Source: Skermanella aerolata KACC 11604
GTDB lineage: Bacteria; Pseudomonadota; Alphaproteobacteria; Azospirillales; Azospirillaceae
Reading direction: 5' to 3'
Assembly (NCBI RefSeq): GCF_000936425.1
Contig: NZ_AVFK01000001.1
Span: 62,001-126,000 of the forward strand
Length of the DNA: 64,000 bases
The notes beneath the pieces were generated by a model. The model was not told the DNA's origin. It searched no databases and worked only from the letters and a program-made list of their open reading frames with translations. The position numbers and the translations under genes were made by a program. Positions 44,120 through 53,585 of the stretch are shown piece after piece. Each line of letters starts with the position of its first letter. The stretch's first letter is position 1.

Positions 44120-46455
44120 GCTGCTGCCGGAGCCTTTCTGCTGCGGTTACGGCGTCTCGTGGCGATGCTTTTCTGGGCGATGGCGGGAAGCCCGCCGGCG
44201 GTCCAGTCGCGGTTCATCAGGTCTTCCATCAGGCCGGACCAGCGGCCGGCGTGGAGCCATGCGTTGTATTCGGAGGCGACGCCGCGCGTGTAGCCGGCAT
44301 GCCGGCTGATCGACTGGCGTTCGAGGTGGTACAGCTCGACGGCCGGGACGTAGCGGATCTCGCGGCCGGCGGCGCGGATCTTGAGGCAGAGGTCCGAGTC
44401 CTCGTAGTCGCCGATGATATAGTCGCGGGTGAAGCCGCCGATCTCGCAGAACAGGCCGGCCGGCATCAGCAGGCAGGCTCCCGTGACGCCGGGGACGGCG
44501 CGCGCCTGGCAGGCGGGGGCGAAGTCGCGCGGCATGCCCTTGTGAAAGTGCTGGTTGATCCAGCGGCCCTTGTAGTCGCGGCCGAAGAACAGGCCGGCGT
44601 GCTGGAGCGAGTCGTCCTCGAACAGCAGCTTGGGGCCGACAGCGCCGGTGGTGGGCGAGGCTTCCAGTTCGGCGCATAGCAGCGGCAGCCAGCCGGAACG
44701 GTCGGGGATCACGTCGGAATTGAGGAACAGCAGGTGGCGGGCACGGGCGACGGCGGCGCCCGAATTGTTGGCGCTGGAGTAGCCGTGGTTGGCGGCGTGG
44801 ACCACCAGGGTCAGCGGCATCGCGTAGAGGCCGAACAATCCGTGGAGGTAGTGCTGAAGCTCGGCCCGCTGCTCCGGGCTGTCGAGAACCAGGATGACCT
44901 CGGCGCCACCTGAGCTGTTGATGGTCGGATCGATCGCGAAGGCGGCAAGCTGGAAGCGCAGGAACTCGAGGTTCTTGTAGAGCGGGACGATGATCGACAC
45001 GGCGGGGTCGGCAACAGGCTTGCCATAGTGGATCACTTCCGGCGGGGGCAGATCGGCAACCATCGACGCGTGGATCGGGGCAACCGCCGGGGCGATGCAG
45101 GTTTCCAGCGCCCTCTGGCCGACATGGTGCGGCGGCATGCTGCCGAGCACGGCGGCCCGCACGTCCGCCGGATTGAGCGGGCGGGGCGGCGGAACGATGT
45201 CGATCCGGCCACCGGAGCGCAGCAGCAACTCGCAGCGGTATTGCAGGACCGGAGCCGGGTCGAGGGCGCCGGGAAGGAAGGCGGCGAAGCCCGCGGGGGC
45301 GGATGATTTGTAGATCGCCGCAACGTCCTCGCGCGGGAAGCGGTGGGGCAGGTCCGTGATGGTGCGCTCGTCGCCGAAGGGCGACACGACGCGCAGGCCC
45401 TCGACCATGCCGTGCGGGTCGTGCAGCCAGCCGGACACGAACAGCCCGCCGTCGCCGGTGGAAACGGCCACGTCGACGTCGCCGCCGACGGGACGGTCGG
45501 GCGAGGCGACGTGACGGCGCGGAAGCGGCATCAGCACTTGAAGCTCACGGACGGCGGCTGCCGCCTGCGGCTCGTCGGCCGCCCGCACCGCGAGCGCGCG
45601 CATGACGTGGTCGCGGAGAGCGGTCGGGCAGGGTTTGCTGCGCTCCAGCCATTCCAGCAGCGTCGGCAGCTCGCCGGATGCACCGGAAACGGTGCGGCAG
45701 GCAAGACCGGCGCGGCCAAGCAGGACCACCAGGGTTTCCGAGCCGCACAGTGCACGGTCGATGACGAGGTGGAGCGGCAGCCGGCTCCGCTTGTCCGCGA
45801 CCGTTCCTATCGTCGGGGAAACATCCAGGCGGCGCATCGCGGAGCCGGTCAGGACGACGGTGGCGGTGACCTCGCCGAAGCCGGCTGAAACGCTGCCGTC
45901 GCACAGGACCAGATGCCGGGTCGGTGCGCAGCGGGCCGTCAGGACGGTCGGCGTCGGCGAAAGCTCGAGGATCAGCCGGCGGCACAGACCGGCGAACACC
46001 GGATCGTTCTGAAGGCTGAAGGCGCTGCGGCAGAAATCCAGCAGCAGGCGGACGACCCGCAGCCGCGCCGCACCGTCCAGGCCGCTCAGCAGCAAGGCGG
46101 CGTCGAAGCTGGCGGGCGCCTTCGCCGGTGCGGTCGCGACGGCGCGGTTTTGTTCGTCATGGAAGCCGATGACGCCGGTGCCGGCCGGGCAGCGCAGGAA
46201 CGCCAGCGTGCGTTCGCCGCCCCAGGAAGTCGGGACGGTGAGCAGGGTATAGGGACGGGGAGCCTCCGCGCCGTCGACCGACGGGACGATGCGGCCCTGA
46301 TGCTTCCCCGACGCGGTTTCCCAGACCGCCATGACGAAATCGCTGCCGATACCATGGAGGCGGGCGGTGGGCACACCGGCGGATGTACCGGCATCGATCT
46401 GTATCGCGAGGGAGGTCGGGAGCATCGGCGTCCGATCGGGATTTGCGGTTGTCAT
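44116..46455 (-). CDS. Large glycosyltransferase family 2 protein
   Basis: The 779-residue product has the same layout as the one at 39739: an N-terminal beta domain, a helical middle, a GW module (about 325-400, GGLFVSGWLHDPHGMVEG) and a C-terminal GT2 domain (VSIIVPLYKNLEFLRFQ). Here the metal-site strand reads LLFLNSDVIPDRSGW, with an intact NSD in place of DxD, and DYEDSDLCLKIRAAG carries the ED-type catalytic acids. It is the first gene after the RTX gene, 52 bases away, across a strong hairpin. Confidence 0.92.
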   Translation of the reverse strand: MTTANPDRTPMLPTSLAIQIDAGTSAGVPTARLHGIGSDFVMAVWETASGKHQGRIVPSVDGAEAPRPYTLLTVPTSWGGERTLAFLRCPAGTGVIGFHDEQNRAVATAPAKAPASFDAALLLSGLDGAARLRVVRLLLDFCRSAFSLQNDPVFAGLCRRLILELSPTPTVLTARCAPTRHLVLCDGSVSAGFGEVTATVVLTGSAMRRLDVSPTIGTVADKRSRLPLHLVIDRALCGSETLVVLLGRAGLACRTVSGASGELPTLLEWLERSKPCPTALRDHVMRALAVRAADEPQAAAAVRELQVLMPLPRRHVASPDRPVGGDVDVAVSTGDGGLFVSGWLHDPHGMVEGLRVVSPFGDERTITDLPHRFPREDVAAIYKSSAPAGFAAFLPGALDPAPVLQYRCELLLRSGGRIDIVPPPRPLNPADVRAAVLGSMPPHHVGQRALETCIAPAVAPIHASMVADLPPPEVIHYGKPVADPAVSIIVPLYKNLEFLRFQLAAFAIDPTINSSGGAEVILVLDSPEQRAELQHYLHGLFGLYAMPLTLVVHAANHGYSSANNSGAAVARARHLLFLNSDVIPDRSGWLPLLCAELEASPTTGAVGPKLLFEDDSLQHAGLFFGRDYKGRWINQHFHKGMPRDFAPACQARAVPGVTGACLLMPAGLFCEIGGFTRDYIIGDYEDSDLCLKIRAAGREIRYVPAVELYHLERQSISRHAGYTRGVASEYNAWLHAGRWSGLMEDLMNRDWTAGGLPAIAQKSIATRRRNRSRKAPAAA

Positions 46456-46462
46456 GGAAGCT

Positions 46463-46498
46463 GGCGGCGATCCCCGGGCTGAAGCGGGGACCGCCGCC
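46463..46498. other. Strong stem-loop between the RTX and GT2 genes
   Basis: A 14-bp stem with one mismatch (GGCGGCGATCCCCG at 46463-46476 and CGGGGACCGCCGCC at 46485-46498) with an 8-base loop lies in the 52-base gap. No T tract follows on either side, so it is not a standard terminator. It could protect the 3' end of the RTX mRNA or reduce read-through into the glycosyltransferases. Confidence 0.6.
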
Positions 46499-46507
46499 GG
46501 GTGACCC

Positions 46508-47383
46508 TTAGCTGATCACGAAGAAGGCGTTGGGGTTGTTCTGGACGTCCTGGGCGTTGACGTTCATCAGCGTCACGGTGTCGCCGTTGCCCAGATCGAT
46601 GACCGCGTTGCCGCCGACATCGAGGACGCGGGCCGCCACGTCGGCTGCGTTGCCGATGTCCAGGCCGTTGATGTTGCGGGCGATCTGGAGGACGTCGTCA
46701 CCCTGCCTGAAGTCCATCACGACGTCCTGGCCGCCACCGCCGGTGAACACGAAGGTGTCGTTGCCCGCGCCGCCGAACAGCGTGTCGTTGCCGGCGCCGC
46801 CGTCGAGGATGTCGTTGCCGGGACCGCCGAAGAGGATGTCGTTGCCGGCGCCGCCGTTCAGCACATCGTCACCAGCGTCGCCACTGAGGATGTCGTTGCC
46901 GTCGCCACCGAGCAGCACGTCGTTCCCGGAGCCGCCGGAGAGGGTGTCGTTGCCGGCGCCGCCGTCGATCACGTCGTTGCCCGAACCGCCGGAGAGCACG
47001 TCGTTGCCGTCGCCGCCGAAGATCACGTCGTCGCCCGACCCGCCGTCGATGACGTCGTTTCCGTTGCCGCCCGACAGGATGTCGTTGCCGGCGCCGCCGG
47101 ACAGGATGTCGTCGCCGTCGCCGCCATCCAGGATGTCGTTGCCGGCGCCGCCGCTCAGCACATCGTTGCCGGCCCCGCCGAACAGCATGTCGTTGCCGGC
47201 GCCGCCGTTGAGGATATCGTTGCCGTCTCCGCCGAACAGGAGGTCGTCGCCCACACCGCCGACGAGCGTGTCGTCGCCGCCTTCACCCATCAGCATGTCG
47301 TTTCCAGCTCCGCCGAAGATCACGTCGGCGCTGGACGTGCCAACGTGGAAATCGTCGTAAGCGCCACCGGGAAGGGTTGCCAT
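46508..47383 (-). CDS. RTX (hemolysin-type) calcium-binding repeat protein
   Basis: The 291-residue protein is almost entirely repeat: 21 consecutive nine-residue units of the GGxGxDxhx type occupy residues 24-212 without interruption. These bind calcium and fold as a beta-roll outside the cell. The N-terminal 23 residues have no signal peptide. The C-terminal ~80 residues ([27 protein letters not shown]) look like a type I secretion signal. No enzymatic domain is present. AGGAGG precedes the ATG by seven bases, the best ribosome-binding site of the cluster. The secretion ATPase and adaptor genes lie upstream on the same strand. Confidence 0.93.
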   Translation of the reverse strand: MATLPGGAYDDFHVGTSSADVIFGGAGNDMLMGEGGDDTLVGGVGDDLLFGGDGNDILNGGAGNDMLFGGAGNDVLSGGAGNDILDGGDGDDILSGGAGNDILSGGNGNDVIDGGSGDDVIFGGDGNDVLSGGSGNDVIDGGAGNDTLSGGSGNDVLLGGDGNDILSGDAGDDVLNGGAGNDILFGGPGNDILDGGAGNDTLFGGAGNDTFVFTGGGGQDVVMDFRQGDDVLQIARNINGLDIGNAADVAARVLDVGGNAVIDLGNGDTVTLMNVNAQDVQNNPNAFFVIS

Positions 47384-47652
47384 GTCAGTGCCTCCTATAA
47401 AGGGATCAGCAAGTTGTTTCCGTTTCTTCGGTAAGGGGAAACTAACGCTGCAAGTGTTAACCGGAAGTTAAAAATCAGGGTGCAATGCAAAATCTTGAGT
47501 GACATTTATGAGTAACACACAAATTGTAGCAAGTAAACTGCTCAGTTTGAAGCTCGATTACTTTGAATGAGGGTTGCTTGATCATTCTAAAGCATTTCTG
47601 AATTCGAAGCATTTTTCCGCAAAAAGTCACAGGCAATCGTTTGCCCTGCCGA

Positions 47653-48927
47653 TCAGGCAGAAGCGGCAAGTTGCAGGTGATGTTCTTCAGCCGGCTCGGC
47701 GCTTCCCGCGAGATGGCGGATCAGTTGGAGATGGCGGGGCAGCAGGTCTTTCAGGGCGAAGCGCTCGATGACCCGCTGCCGCGCCGCGAGCCGGATCGTT
47801 TCCATGGCGGCGCGCCGGTCGAGCCCGGACGCGATCTTCAACGCGATGTCGTCCGGCGAGAAGAAATCCACCAGCAACCCGTTGGTTCCGGGATCGATCA
47901 CTTCGCGGACGGCGGCATTGTCGGCGCCGACCACGAGGCAGCCGGTCGAGAGCGCCTCCAGGATGGACCAGGATAGAACGAAGGGCACCGTCAGGTAGAC
48001 ATGGACGTCGGTTGCCCGCAGCATGTCGCGGTACACCGGGTAATCGAGCGGACCGACGAAATGAAGGCGCGGATGGTTCGCCAGCTCCGGCAGCTCCTCC
48101 AGCAGCATCTGCTTGTAGGTGCGGCCCCTGGGTGGCAGCCGGCTGTAGGACACCGTATCGTCGCCGCCAACGACGATGTGCAGGTCGGGGCGCTGTTTCA
48201 ACAGGATGTCGGCGGCACGCATGAACTGCGGAAAGCCGCGATAGGGCTCCATCCCGCGCGTCGCGTAGGTCACGATTTCTCCGGCCCCTGACAGGTCGAG
48301 GCCGGGCAGCACCATCGGGGCGCCGGGCTTGGGCGAGAAGAAGTCTGTGTCGATGCCGTCATGCATCAGCGTCAGCTTGTTCTGGAAGGCCGGCGGGAAC
48401 TGGCCGCGCTGGAACACCGTGGGGCAGAGGCCCCAGTCGCAGTTCGCCAGTTCCATCATGATGGAGGCGTTGCGGCTGCGGATGCGGCAGGCGTCGTCGG
48501 CGCTGACCGGGCCGTCCAGGTAATCTGCGTCGCTGCCCTTGGCATGATAGAACCACTCGAAATATCCGAGCAGCGGCGAGTCGGGGAAGGCGTCCTTGAT
48601 GAACAGGCTGGGCCCGAACCCGGCATGCGAGCAGATCAGGTCCGGCACGAAGCCTTCCCGCTTCAGCCGCTCGCACAGCCGGTAGACGGCCTGGCCGTGC
48701 AGCACGGCGTCCTCGAACGGGCGGACATAGTGGTGGGTCGGCTGGTCGGCTGAACGCGCCGGCGTGAACACCCGCTTGTCCACTCCAGGGATGCTGCCGG
48801 TCCGACCCCTGGTGATGAAAACTACCTGATTGCGCGGGTTCGCGGCCAGGGCCGCCGCCACGTGCTGGTAGTGGCCGGGGAAGTGATTGTGCAGGAAAAG
48901 GATGCGCATGGTTCGCCGTCCGGTCAT
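47653..48927 (-). CDS. Glycosyltransferase family 4 protein coupled to the HlyD gene
   Basis: The 424-residue GT-B enzyme begins RILFLHNHFPGHYQHVAAAL, followed by SHAGFGPSLFIKDAFPDSPLLGYFEWFYH, VTYATRGMEPYRGFPQFMRA and the donor-site stretch SWSILEALSTGCLVVGADN. It belongs to the group of glycosyltransferases with an extended N-terminal domain often annotated near exopolysaccharide genes. The ATG at 48927 overlaps the HlyD stop (ATGA) with GAGAGGA directly before it; a second candidate is at 48909. A glycosyltransferase inside a secretion operon is unusual. Confidence 0.9.
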   Translation of the reverse strand: MTGRRTMRILFLHNHFPGHYQHVAAALAANPRNQVVFITRGRTGSIPGVDKRVFTPARSADQPTHHYVRPFEDAVLHGQAVYRLCERLKREGFVPDLICSHAGFGPSLFIKDAFPDSPLLGYFEWFYHAKGSDADYLDGPVSADDACRIRSRNASIMMELANCDWGLCPTVFQRGQFPPAFQNKLTLMHDGIDTDFFSPKPGAPMVLPGLDLSGAGEIVTYATRGMEPYRGFPQFMRAADILLKQRPDLHIVVGGDDTVSYSRLPPRGRTYKQMLLEELPELANHPRLHFVGPLDYPVYRDMLRATDVHVYLTVPFVLSWSILEALSTGCLVVGADNAAVREVIDPGTNGLLVDFFSPDDIALKIASGLDRRAAMETIRLAARQRVIERFALKDLLPRHLQLIRHLAGSAEPAEEHHLQLAASA

Positions 48928-50294
48928 TCCTCTCGGAACGCCCGCCTCATGCTGTCGGTGATTGGGCTTAGGAAGTAATCGATCGCCCGCCGCTTGGCGT
49001 TGACCATGATGACTTCCGCGGGCATGCCGGGGATCATCTCCACATGGTGGAGCGACTTCAGGGACTCTTCGTCCAGCTTGACCCTGGCGGTGAAATAGGA
49101 CTGGCCGGTCCGCTCGTCGGTCACCTGATCGGCGGCGACATAGGTCACGTGCCCGTCGATGATCGGGACCTTGCGCTGCTTGTAGGCGCTCAGCCGCACA
49201 TTGGCGACCTGACCGATCCGCACGCTGTCTATGTCGGCCGGGCTGACCTGCGCCTCGACGACGAGATCGTCGTCCACCGGGACCAGATCCAGGATCGGGG
49301 CGCCGGCGCCGATCACGCCGCCCGGCGTGTAGAAGCGGATATCGGTCACCTTGCCATCCTGGGGCGAGACGATGTCCTTGCGGCTGACGACGTCGGTGGC
49401 GCCGCGCGACCGTTCGGTCATGTCGGCAAGGGTCGATTGCGTCTGCTGGAGCTGATCGGCGATCTCGGTCCGGCGGGTGTGCTTGAGGGCCAGGATCTCC
49501 AGCTCGGCGGCGGCGATCGCCTGCTCCGCCTGCGACTGGTTGGCGGCAAGCTCGCCGACGCGGCCTTTCAGCTCGGCCGAGAGACGCTGCATCTCCAGCA
49601 GGCGCGGGCGGCGTTCGTAGCCTTTCTCGAGCAGCGACCGGATCGTCGTCAGCTCTTCGTTGGTGTAGCGGAGACGGTCGGCGGTGGCGCTCTCCTGCGC
49701 TTTCAGCGCCACGATCTGTTCGCGCAACTGGTCGATCTTGCGGCGGTTGATCGCCAGCGAGCCGTCGTAGCCGTCCCAGCGCGCGGAGAACAGGCGCAGC
49801 TCCGTCGCCATCGCGTCCGCCGCGACGGGGTTGCGCTTGCCGGCGGCGATCAGGTCTTCCGGGTAGACCAGCGAACGCTGCTCCGCCTGCTCGGCGCGCA
49901 GCCGCGCCGCACGGGCTTGGGCGGTCCAGAGCTGGCTTTCGATCTGGCCGAGTTGGGCGTTGGCCATGGTCCCGTCCATCCGGAGCAGGACCTGTCCCGC
50001 CTTGACCAGATCGCCTTCCTTGACCAGCAACTCGGCCAGGATGCCGCCTTCAAGATGGGACACTGTCTTGCGGTGGCTGTTCGCGATGACGGTCCCTTGG
50101 GCGATGGCGGCGCTGCTGAGATCGGCCGTCATGGCCCATCCGAAGAAGCCGCCGAACCCGATCACGACGGCCGCGACGCCGGCGAGCATGGTATTGCGGA
50201 GCGACGGCTCGGCAGGCTCCGCTTCCAGCGTGACGGTCCAGACGGCGTCGTGGGGGCTTAGCTTGTGGGCTGGGTTGGTCAGGAGAGATGTCAT
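48924..50294 (-). CDS. HlyD-family type I secretion membrane-fusion protein
   Basis: The adaptor joins the inner-membrane ABC transporter to an outer-membrane TolC channel. The 456-residue product has a cytoplasmic N-terminus, one membrane helix (about 32-54, LAGVAAVVIGFGGFFGWAMT), the lipoyl half-motif VSHLEGGILAELLVKEGDLVKAG, a long coiled-coil hairpin (about 110-290) and the C-terminal beta domain (VDDDLVVEAQVSPADIDSV, GMPAEVIMV). The ATG at 50294 overlaps the ABC gene's stop by ATGA; a longer open frame upstream is only a shadow of that gene. No TolC gene is in the window. Confidence 0.94.
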   Translation of the reverse strand: MTSLLTNPAHKLSPHDAVWTVTLEAEPAEPSLRNTMLAGVAAVVIGFGGFFGWAMTADLSSAAIAQGTVIANSHRKTVSHLEGGILAELLVKEGDLVKAGQVLLRMDGTMANAQLGQIESQLWTAQARAARLRAEQAEQRSLVYPEDLIAAGKRNPVAADAMATELRLFSARWDGYDGSLAINRRKIDQLREQIVALKAQESATADRLRYTNEELTTIRSLLEKGYERRPRLLEMQRLSAELKGRVGELAANQSQAEQAIAAAELEILALKHTRRTEIADQLQQTQSTLADMTERSRGATDVVSRKDIVSPQDGKVTDIRFYTPGGVIGAGAPILDLVPVDDDLVVEAQVSPADIDSVRIGQVANVRLSAYKQRKVPIIDGHVTYVAADQVTDERTGQSYFTARVKLDEESLKSLHHVEMIPGMPAEVIMVNAKRRAIDYFLSPITDSMRRAFREE

Positions 50295-52027
50295 GACGCC
50301 TGCTCCGTCTTGACGAGCCGGGCGACATTGGGCGCGGTCGCGACCTGTCGGGCGCCGGGCGGCGCCGACATCGCCTTGAGGACGTCGGCGCGGGCGCCGA
50401 ACTGGTCGATCAGGCCGTCCTTCAGCACCAGCAGCTTGTCCACCGCCGCCACCACCGACGGGCGGTGCGCGATCAGGACGACGGTCGTCCTGGCGGCCTT
50501 CGCCTTGCCGATGGCGGTCAGCAGCGCCTGTTCGCCGGCGTTGTCGAGATTGGAGTTGGGTTCGTCCAGCACCAGCAGGCGCGGGTTGCCGAACAGCGCC
50601 CTGGCGAGGCCGATGCGCTGGCGCTGGCCGCCGCTGAGGCTGTAGGCGGTGTCGCCGACATGGGTGTCGTAGCCGAATGGCAGGCGGCCGATCATCTCGT
50701 GGACATCGGCCATCTTGGCGGCGTGGACGACGTCGGCGGGGCTGGCGTCCTTCATGCGGGAGATGTTTTCCCGGATCGTGCCGTCGAGCAGCGAGACGTT
50801 CTGCGGCAGGTAGCCGACATTGACGCCGAAGCTTTCCCGTTCCCACAGGAAGGTGCTGTGGCCGTCGAGATAGATGCCGCCGGCGGTCGGCTCCCAGATG
50901 CCGACCAGCAGGCGGGCCAATGTCGATTTTCCGGCGGCGGAGGGACCGATGATGCCGAGGGTTTCGCCGGGTTCCAGCGAGAAGGAAATGCCCTTGAGGA
51001 CGGGACGGTCGACCCCGGGCGGCAGATAGACGAGGCGGTCGATCGTCAGCCGGCCGTCCGGCCGGGGCAGGGGCATGCTCTGGCGGCGGCTCTGCGCCGT
51101 GTTGAGGAGGTCGCGGACGCGGCGGAACGCGGACAGGGCGAACACCCATTGCCGCCAGCCGTCGATCAGCTGCTCGAACGGCTGGAGCATGCGGCCCATC
51201 AGGATGCCGGCCGCCATGGCGCTGCCGGGGGAGGCCTCGCGGTCGATCACCAGCACGGCCGCCGCCGAGATCATGGCGATCTGGAGGATCAGCCGAAGGG
51301 CGCGGGACGCGGCGCTCAGCGCTTTGGCGGCGCTGTTTCCCCGGTTGAGCAGGTCGATCATATGGTACTGGCTGCGCTGCCACCGCTTGGCGACCGCCGG
51401 CAGCATGCCCATCGCCTCGATCACCTCGGCATTGCGGACGGTCGAGGCGATGTCGCTGAAGGAGCGAGCGGCGGCTTCGTTGGCCTGGGCCAACGGGCGG
51501 CGCGTCAGCACGTCGGTCAGAATGCTCATCAGGAACAGGAAGGCGGCGGCGCCCAGCGCCAGCCAGCCGTAGACCGTGTGCAGCAGGAACAGCACGATCA
51601 GGAACAGGGGCACCCACATCAACTCCAGCGGCACCGTGATGGCGCTGCCGGTGACGAACGACCGCAGGTCGTTCAGGTCGCGGATGGCCTGCGTCGAATT
51701 CTTCGAGGTGCCGTGCAGGGTGTCGATGACGGCGGCTTCGAGGGTCGGGACGTTGAGCCGGCGGCCGATCACGTCACCCATGATGAGGAAGACGCGCGTC
51801 CGGATGAAGTCGAGGACGGCATAAAGCATCAGTCCGCCGACCGCGACGATGGCCAGCATGATCAGCGTATCGGTGCTGCGGCTGGTCATGACGCGGTCGT
51901 AGACCTGCATCGTGTAGAGCGGCACGATCAACATGAGCAGGTTCACGAAACAGCTCAGCACTGCGGTAAAAACCATGCCCCTGCTGAGATGCCGCAGCGT
52001 GCTGCGGAAGAGTGCGTGGTCAGTCAT
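50291..52027 (-). CDS. Type I secretion ABC transporter (PrtD-like permease/ATPase)
   Basis: This 578-residue protein fuses a six-helix membrane domain (FVNLLMLIVPLYTMQVYDRVMTSRS marks its first helices and the typical YDRV motif) to an ATPase with Walker A GPSAAGKS, signature LSGGQRQRIGLARAL and Walker B RLLVLDEPN. It lacks an N-terminal peptidase or CLD, so it is of the PrtD/protease-exporter type that handles RTX proteins with C-terminal signals. The ATG at 52027 is chosen; a TTG at 52039 is possible but too close to GGAG. It is the first gene of the leftward cluster. Confidence 0.94.
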   Translation of the reverse strand: MTDHALFRSTLRHLSRGMVFTAVLSCFVNLLMLIVPLYTMQVYDRVMTSRSTDTLIMLAIVAVGGLMLYAVLDFIRTRVFLIMGDVIGRRLNVPTLEAAVIDTLHGTSKNSTQAIRDLNDLRSFVTGSAITVPLELMWVPLFLIVLFLLHTVYGWLALGAAAFLFLMSILTDVLTRRPLAQANEAAARSFSDIASTVRNAEVIEAMGMLPAVAKRWQRSQYHMIDLLNRGNSAAKALSAASRALRLILQIAMISAAAVLVIDREASPGSAMAAGILMGRMLQPFEQLIDGWRQWVFALSAFRRVRDLLNTAQSRRQSMPLPRPDGRLTIDRLVYLPPGVDRPVLKGISFSLEPGETLGIIGPSAAGKSTLARLLVGIWEPTAGGIYLDGHSTFLWERESFGVNVGYLPQNVSLLDGTIRENISRMKDASPADVVHAAKMADVHEMIGRLPFGYDTHVGDTAYSLSGGQRQRIGLARALFGNPRLLVLDEPNSNLDNAGEQALLTAIGKAKAARTTVVLIAHRPSVVAAVDKLLVLKDGLIDQFGARADVLKAMSAPPGARQVATAPNVARLVKTEQAS

Positions 52028-52524
52028 GATAGGGAACAAGCTCCGGAACGTGCCGTGATTGTTCCTAAATATTGAGGCTATTCGTTAAACGGCGGTTAAT
52101 CCGTGTGCACCTGCAAAATTGGATTAGTGCATAGGAAAAATCGATTGAGTTATTTGTTCGAATTTCAAAGCATAATGCTTTCGTAAAAAGCGATAAATCT
52201 GTGACATCGCCGGCGGCGCGTGTCTGTCTTCGGCTTCCTTGAACCGTTTGGAAATGCTGCTGTTTTCGAAACAGTTCTTGCCCAGTTTGAAAGCAAGTCA
52301 AACCCGGTTTTCACGCAATAAACAGCGCTATACTCGGGTATGGTATTTAAGCCAATTAACTGATGAGTAATAATCGATCTGTAATTCTGATACTCAACGG
52401 AGTCCGGAACCAACCGGCTCCAGAGTTTCCCGCATCATGACACGCCGAAATCACCGCGGAGCTGCGGCCACATCCCGCCGGGTGTTTCTGGATTTTTTCC
52501 GAGCGTGTCTATCAGGAGCTTTAC
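52028..52524. promoter_or_regulatory. AT-rich divergent promoter region between the secretion cluster and galE
   Basis: These ~500 bases are clearly richer in A and T than the surroundings and carry no gene. An odd palindrome, AAAGCATAATGCTTT (52167-52181), stands out as a possible operator. The region must hold the leftward promoter for the secretion-glycan cluster and the rightward promoter for galE, but no standard promoter hexamers can be assigned with confidence. Confidence 0.5.
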
Positions 52525-53550
52525 ATGCCTCATCAGAAAACAGTCCTGGTCACCGGCGGCGCCGGTTTCGTCGGCAGCCACTGCGTCGCCGAGCTGATCG
52601 CACGCCAGTACAATGTGGTCGTGTTCGACAATCTCCAGCAAGGTCATCGCGCCGCTGTTCCGGCCGAGGCGGAGTTAGTCGAAGGCGACCTTGCCAGCCA
52701 TGCGGCCCTCGCACGCCTGTTCAGCACCTTCCGGTTCGACGCCATCCTGCACTTCGCATCGAACTCCCTGGTCGGCGAGTCGATGCGCAATCCGCACCTG
52801 TACCTCTACGACAACGTCGTCAATGCGCTGAACCTTATCCAGGCCGCGACCGAGAACGGCGTGTCCAAGTTCGTCCTGTCGTCCACCGCCAACCTGTTCG
52901 GCATGCCCGACCGGATGCCGATCGACGAGAACACCGAGATCGATCCCGGCAGCCCGTACGGCGAGTCCAAGTTCATGATCGAGCGGATCCTGCACTGGGC
53001 GGACAAGGTCCACGGCATGCGCTCGGCCTGCCTGCGGTATTTCAACGCAGCCGGCGCCCATCCCGACGGTCACCTGGGCGAGGACCACGATCCGGAAACG
53101 CACCTGATCCCGCTGGTTCTCGATGTCGCCGCCGGGAAACGATCGCATATCGAGATATTCGGCGAGGACTATCCGACCCACGACGGTACCTGCATCCGCG
53201 ACTACATCCATGTTTCCGATCTGGCGGACGCCCATGTCAGGGTGCTCGCCATGCTCGATCACAAGAGCTGCCGCTACAACCTTGGAAATGGGCGGGGCTA
53301 CACCGTTCGGGAGGTCATCGAGACGGCGGCACGGGTCACCGGACGCGACATCGCGGTCAAGACAGGGCCGCGCCGCCCAGGAGATCCGCCGGTTCTGATC
53401 GCATCGAGCGACCGCGTGCGCAAGGACCTGGGATGGGACCCGCGCTTTCCCGACCTGGAGACGATCATCTGCCACGCCTGGGACTGGCGTTGCCGCAATC
53501 CCGACGGTTATGCCAGTCATATGACGCGTGAGCTGGTCGGTGCTTCCTAG
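52525..53550 (+). CDS. galE: UDP-glucose 4-epimerase
   Basis: GalE interconverts UDP-glucose and UDP-galactose. The 341-residue product has the NAD-binding [10 protein letters not shown] near the N-terminus, the catalytic Y145-x3-K149 in SPYGESK, Ser/Thr in [21 protein letters not shown] and the substrate-loop [15 protein letters not shown]. The usual SVGES segment reads SLVGES. It starts across the shared promoter region from the secretion-glycosyltransferase cluster, so it may supply UDP-galactose or a related sugar to it. A short terminator-like hairpin follows. Confidence 0.93.
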   Translation: MPHQKTVLVTGGAGFVGSHCVAELIARQYNVVVFDNLQQGHRAAVPAEAELVEGDLASHAALARLFSTFRFDAILHFASNSLVGESMRNPHLYLYDNVVNALNLIQAATENGVSKFVLSSTANLFGMPDRMPIDENTEIDPGSPYGESKFMIERILHWADKVHGMRSACLRYFNAAGAHPDGHLGEDHDPETHLIPLVLDVAAGKRSHIEIFGEDYPTHDGTCIRDYIHVSDLADAHVRVLAMLDHKSCRYNLGNGRGYTVREVIETAARVTGRDIAVKTGPRRPGDPPVLIASSDRVRKDLGWDPRFPDLETIICHAWDWRCRNPDGYASHMTRELVGAS

Positions 53551-53585
53551 AACGGTAGGTACGCGGGCATTTACCGTTCTTTTAC
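53551..53585 (+). terminator. Possible terminator of galE
   Basis: A seven-base stem (AACGGTA at 53551-53557 with TACCGTT at 53572-53578), a 14-base loop and a following CTTTT directly follow the galE stop codon. The stem is short, so efficiency is doubtful. Confidence 0.45.

Noticed and set aside
46750..47320. Tandem 27-bp DNA repeats that could suggest a satellite or a CRISPR array
   Set aside because: They are the codons of the nine-residue RTX repeats in an intact reading frame, with no regular spacers.
50295..51617. Extended N-terminus of the HlyD reading frame
   Set aside because: The frame is open over the ABC transporter gene but gives Arg/Pro-rich nonsense. The ATGA junction at 50294-50291 is the real start.
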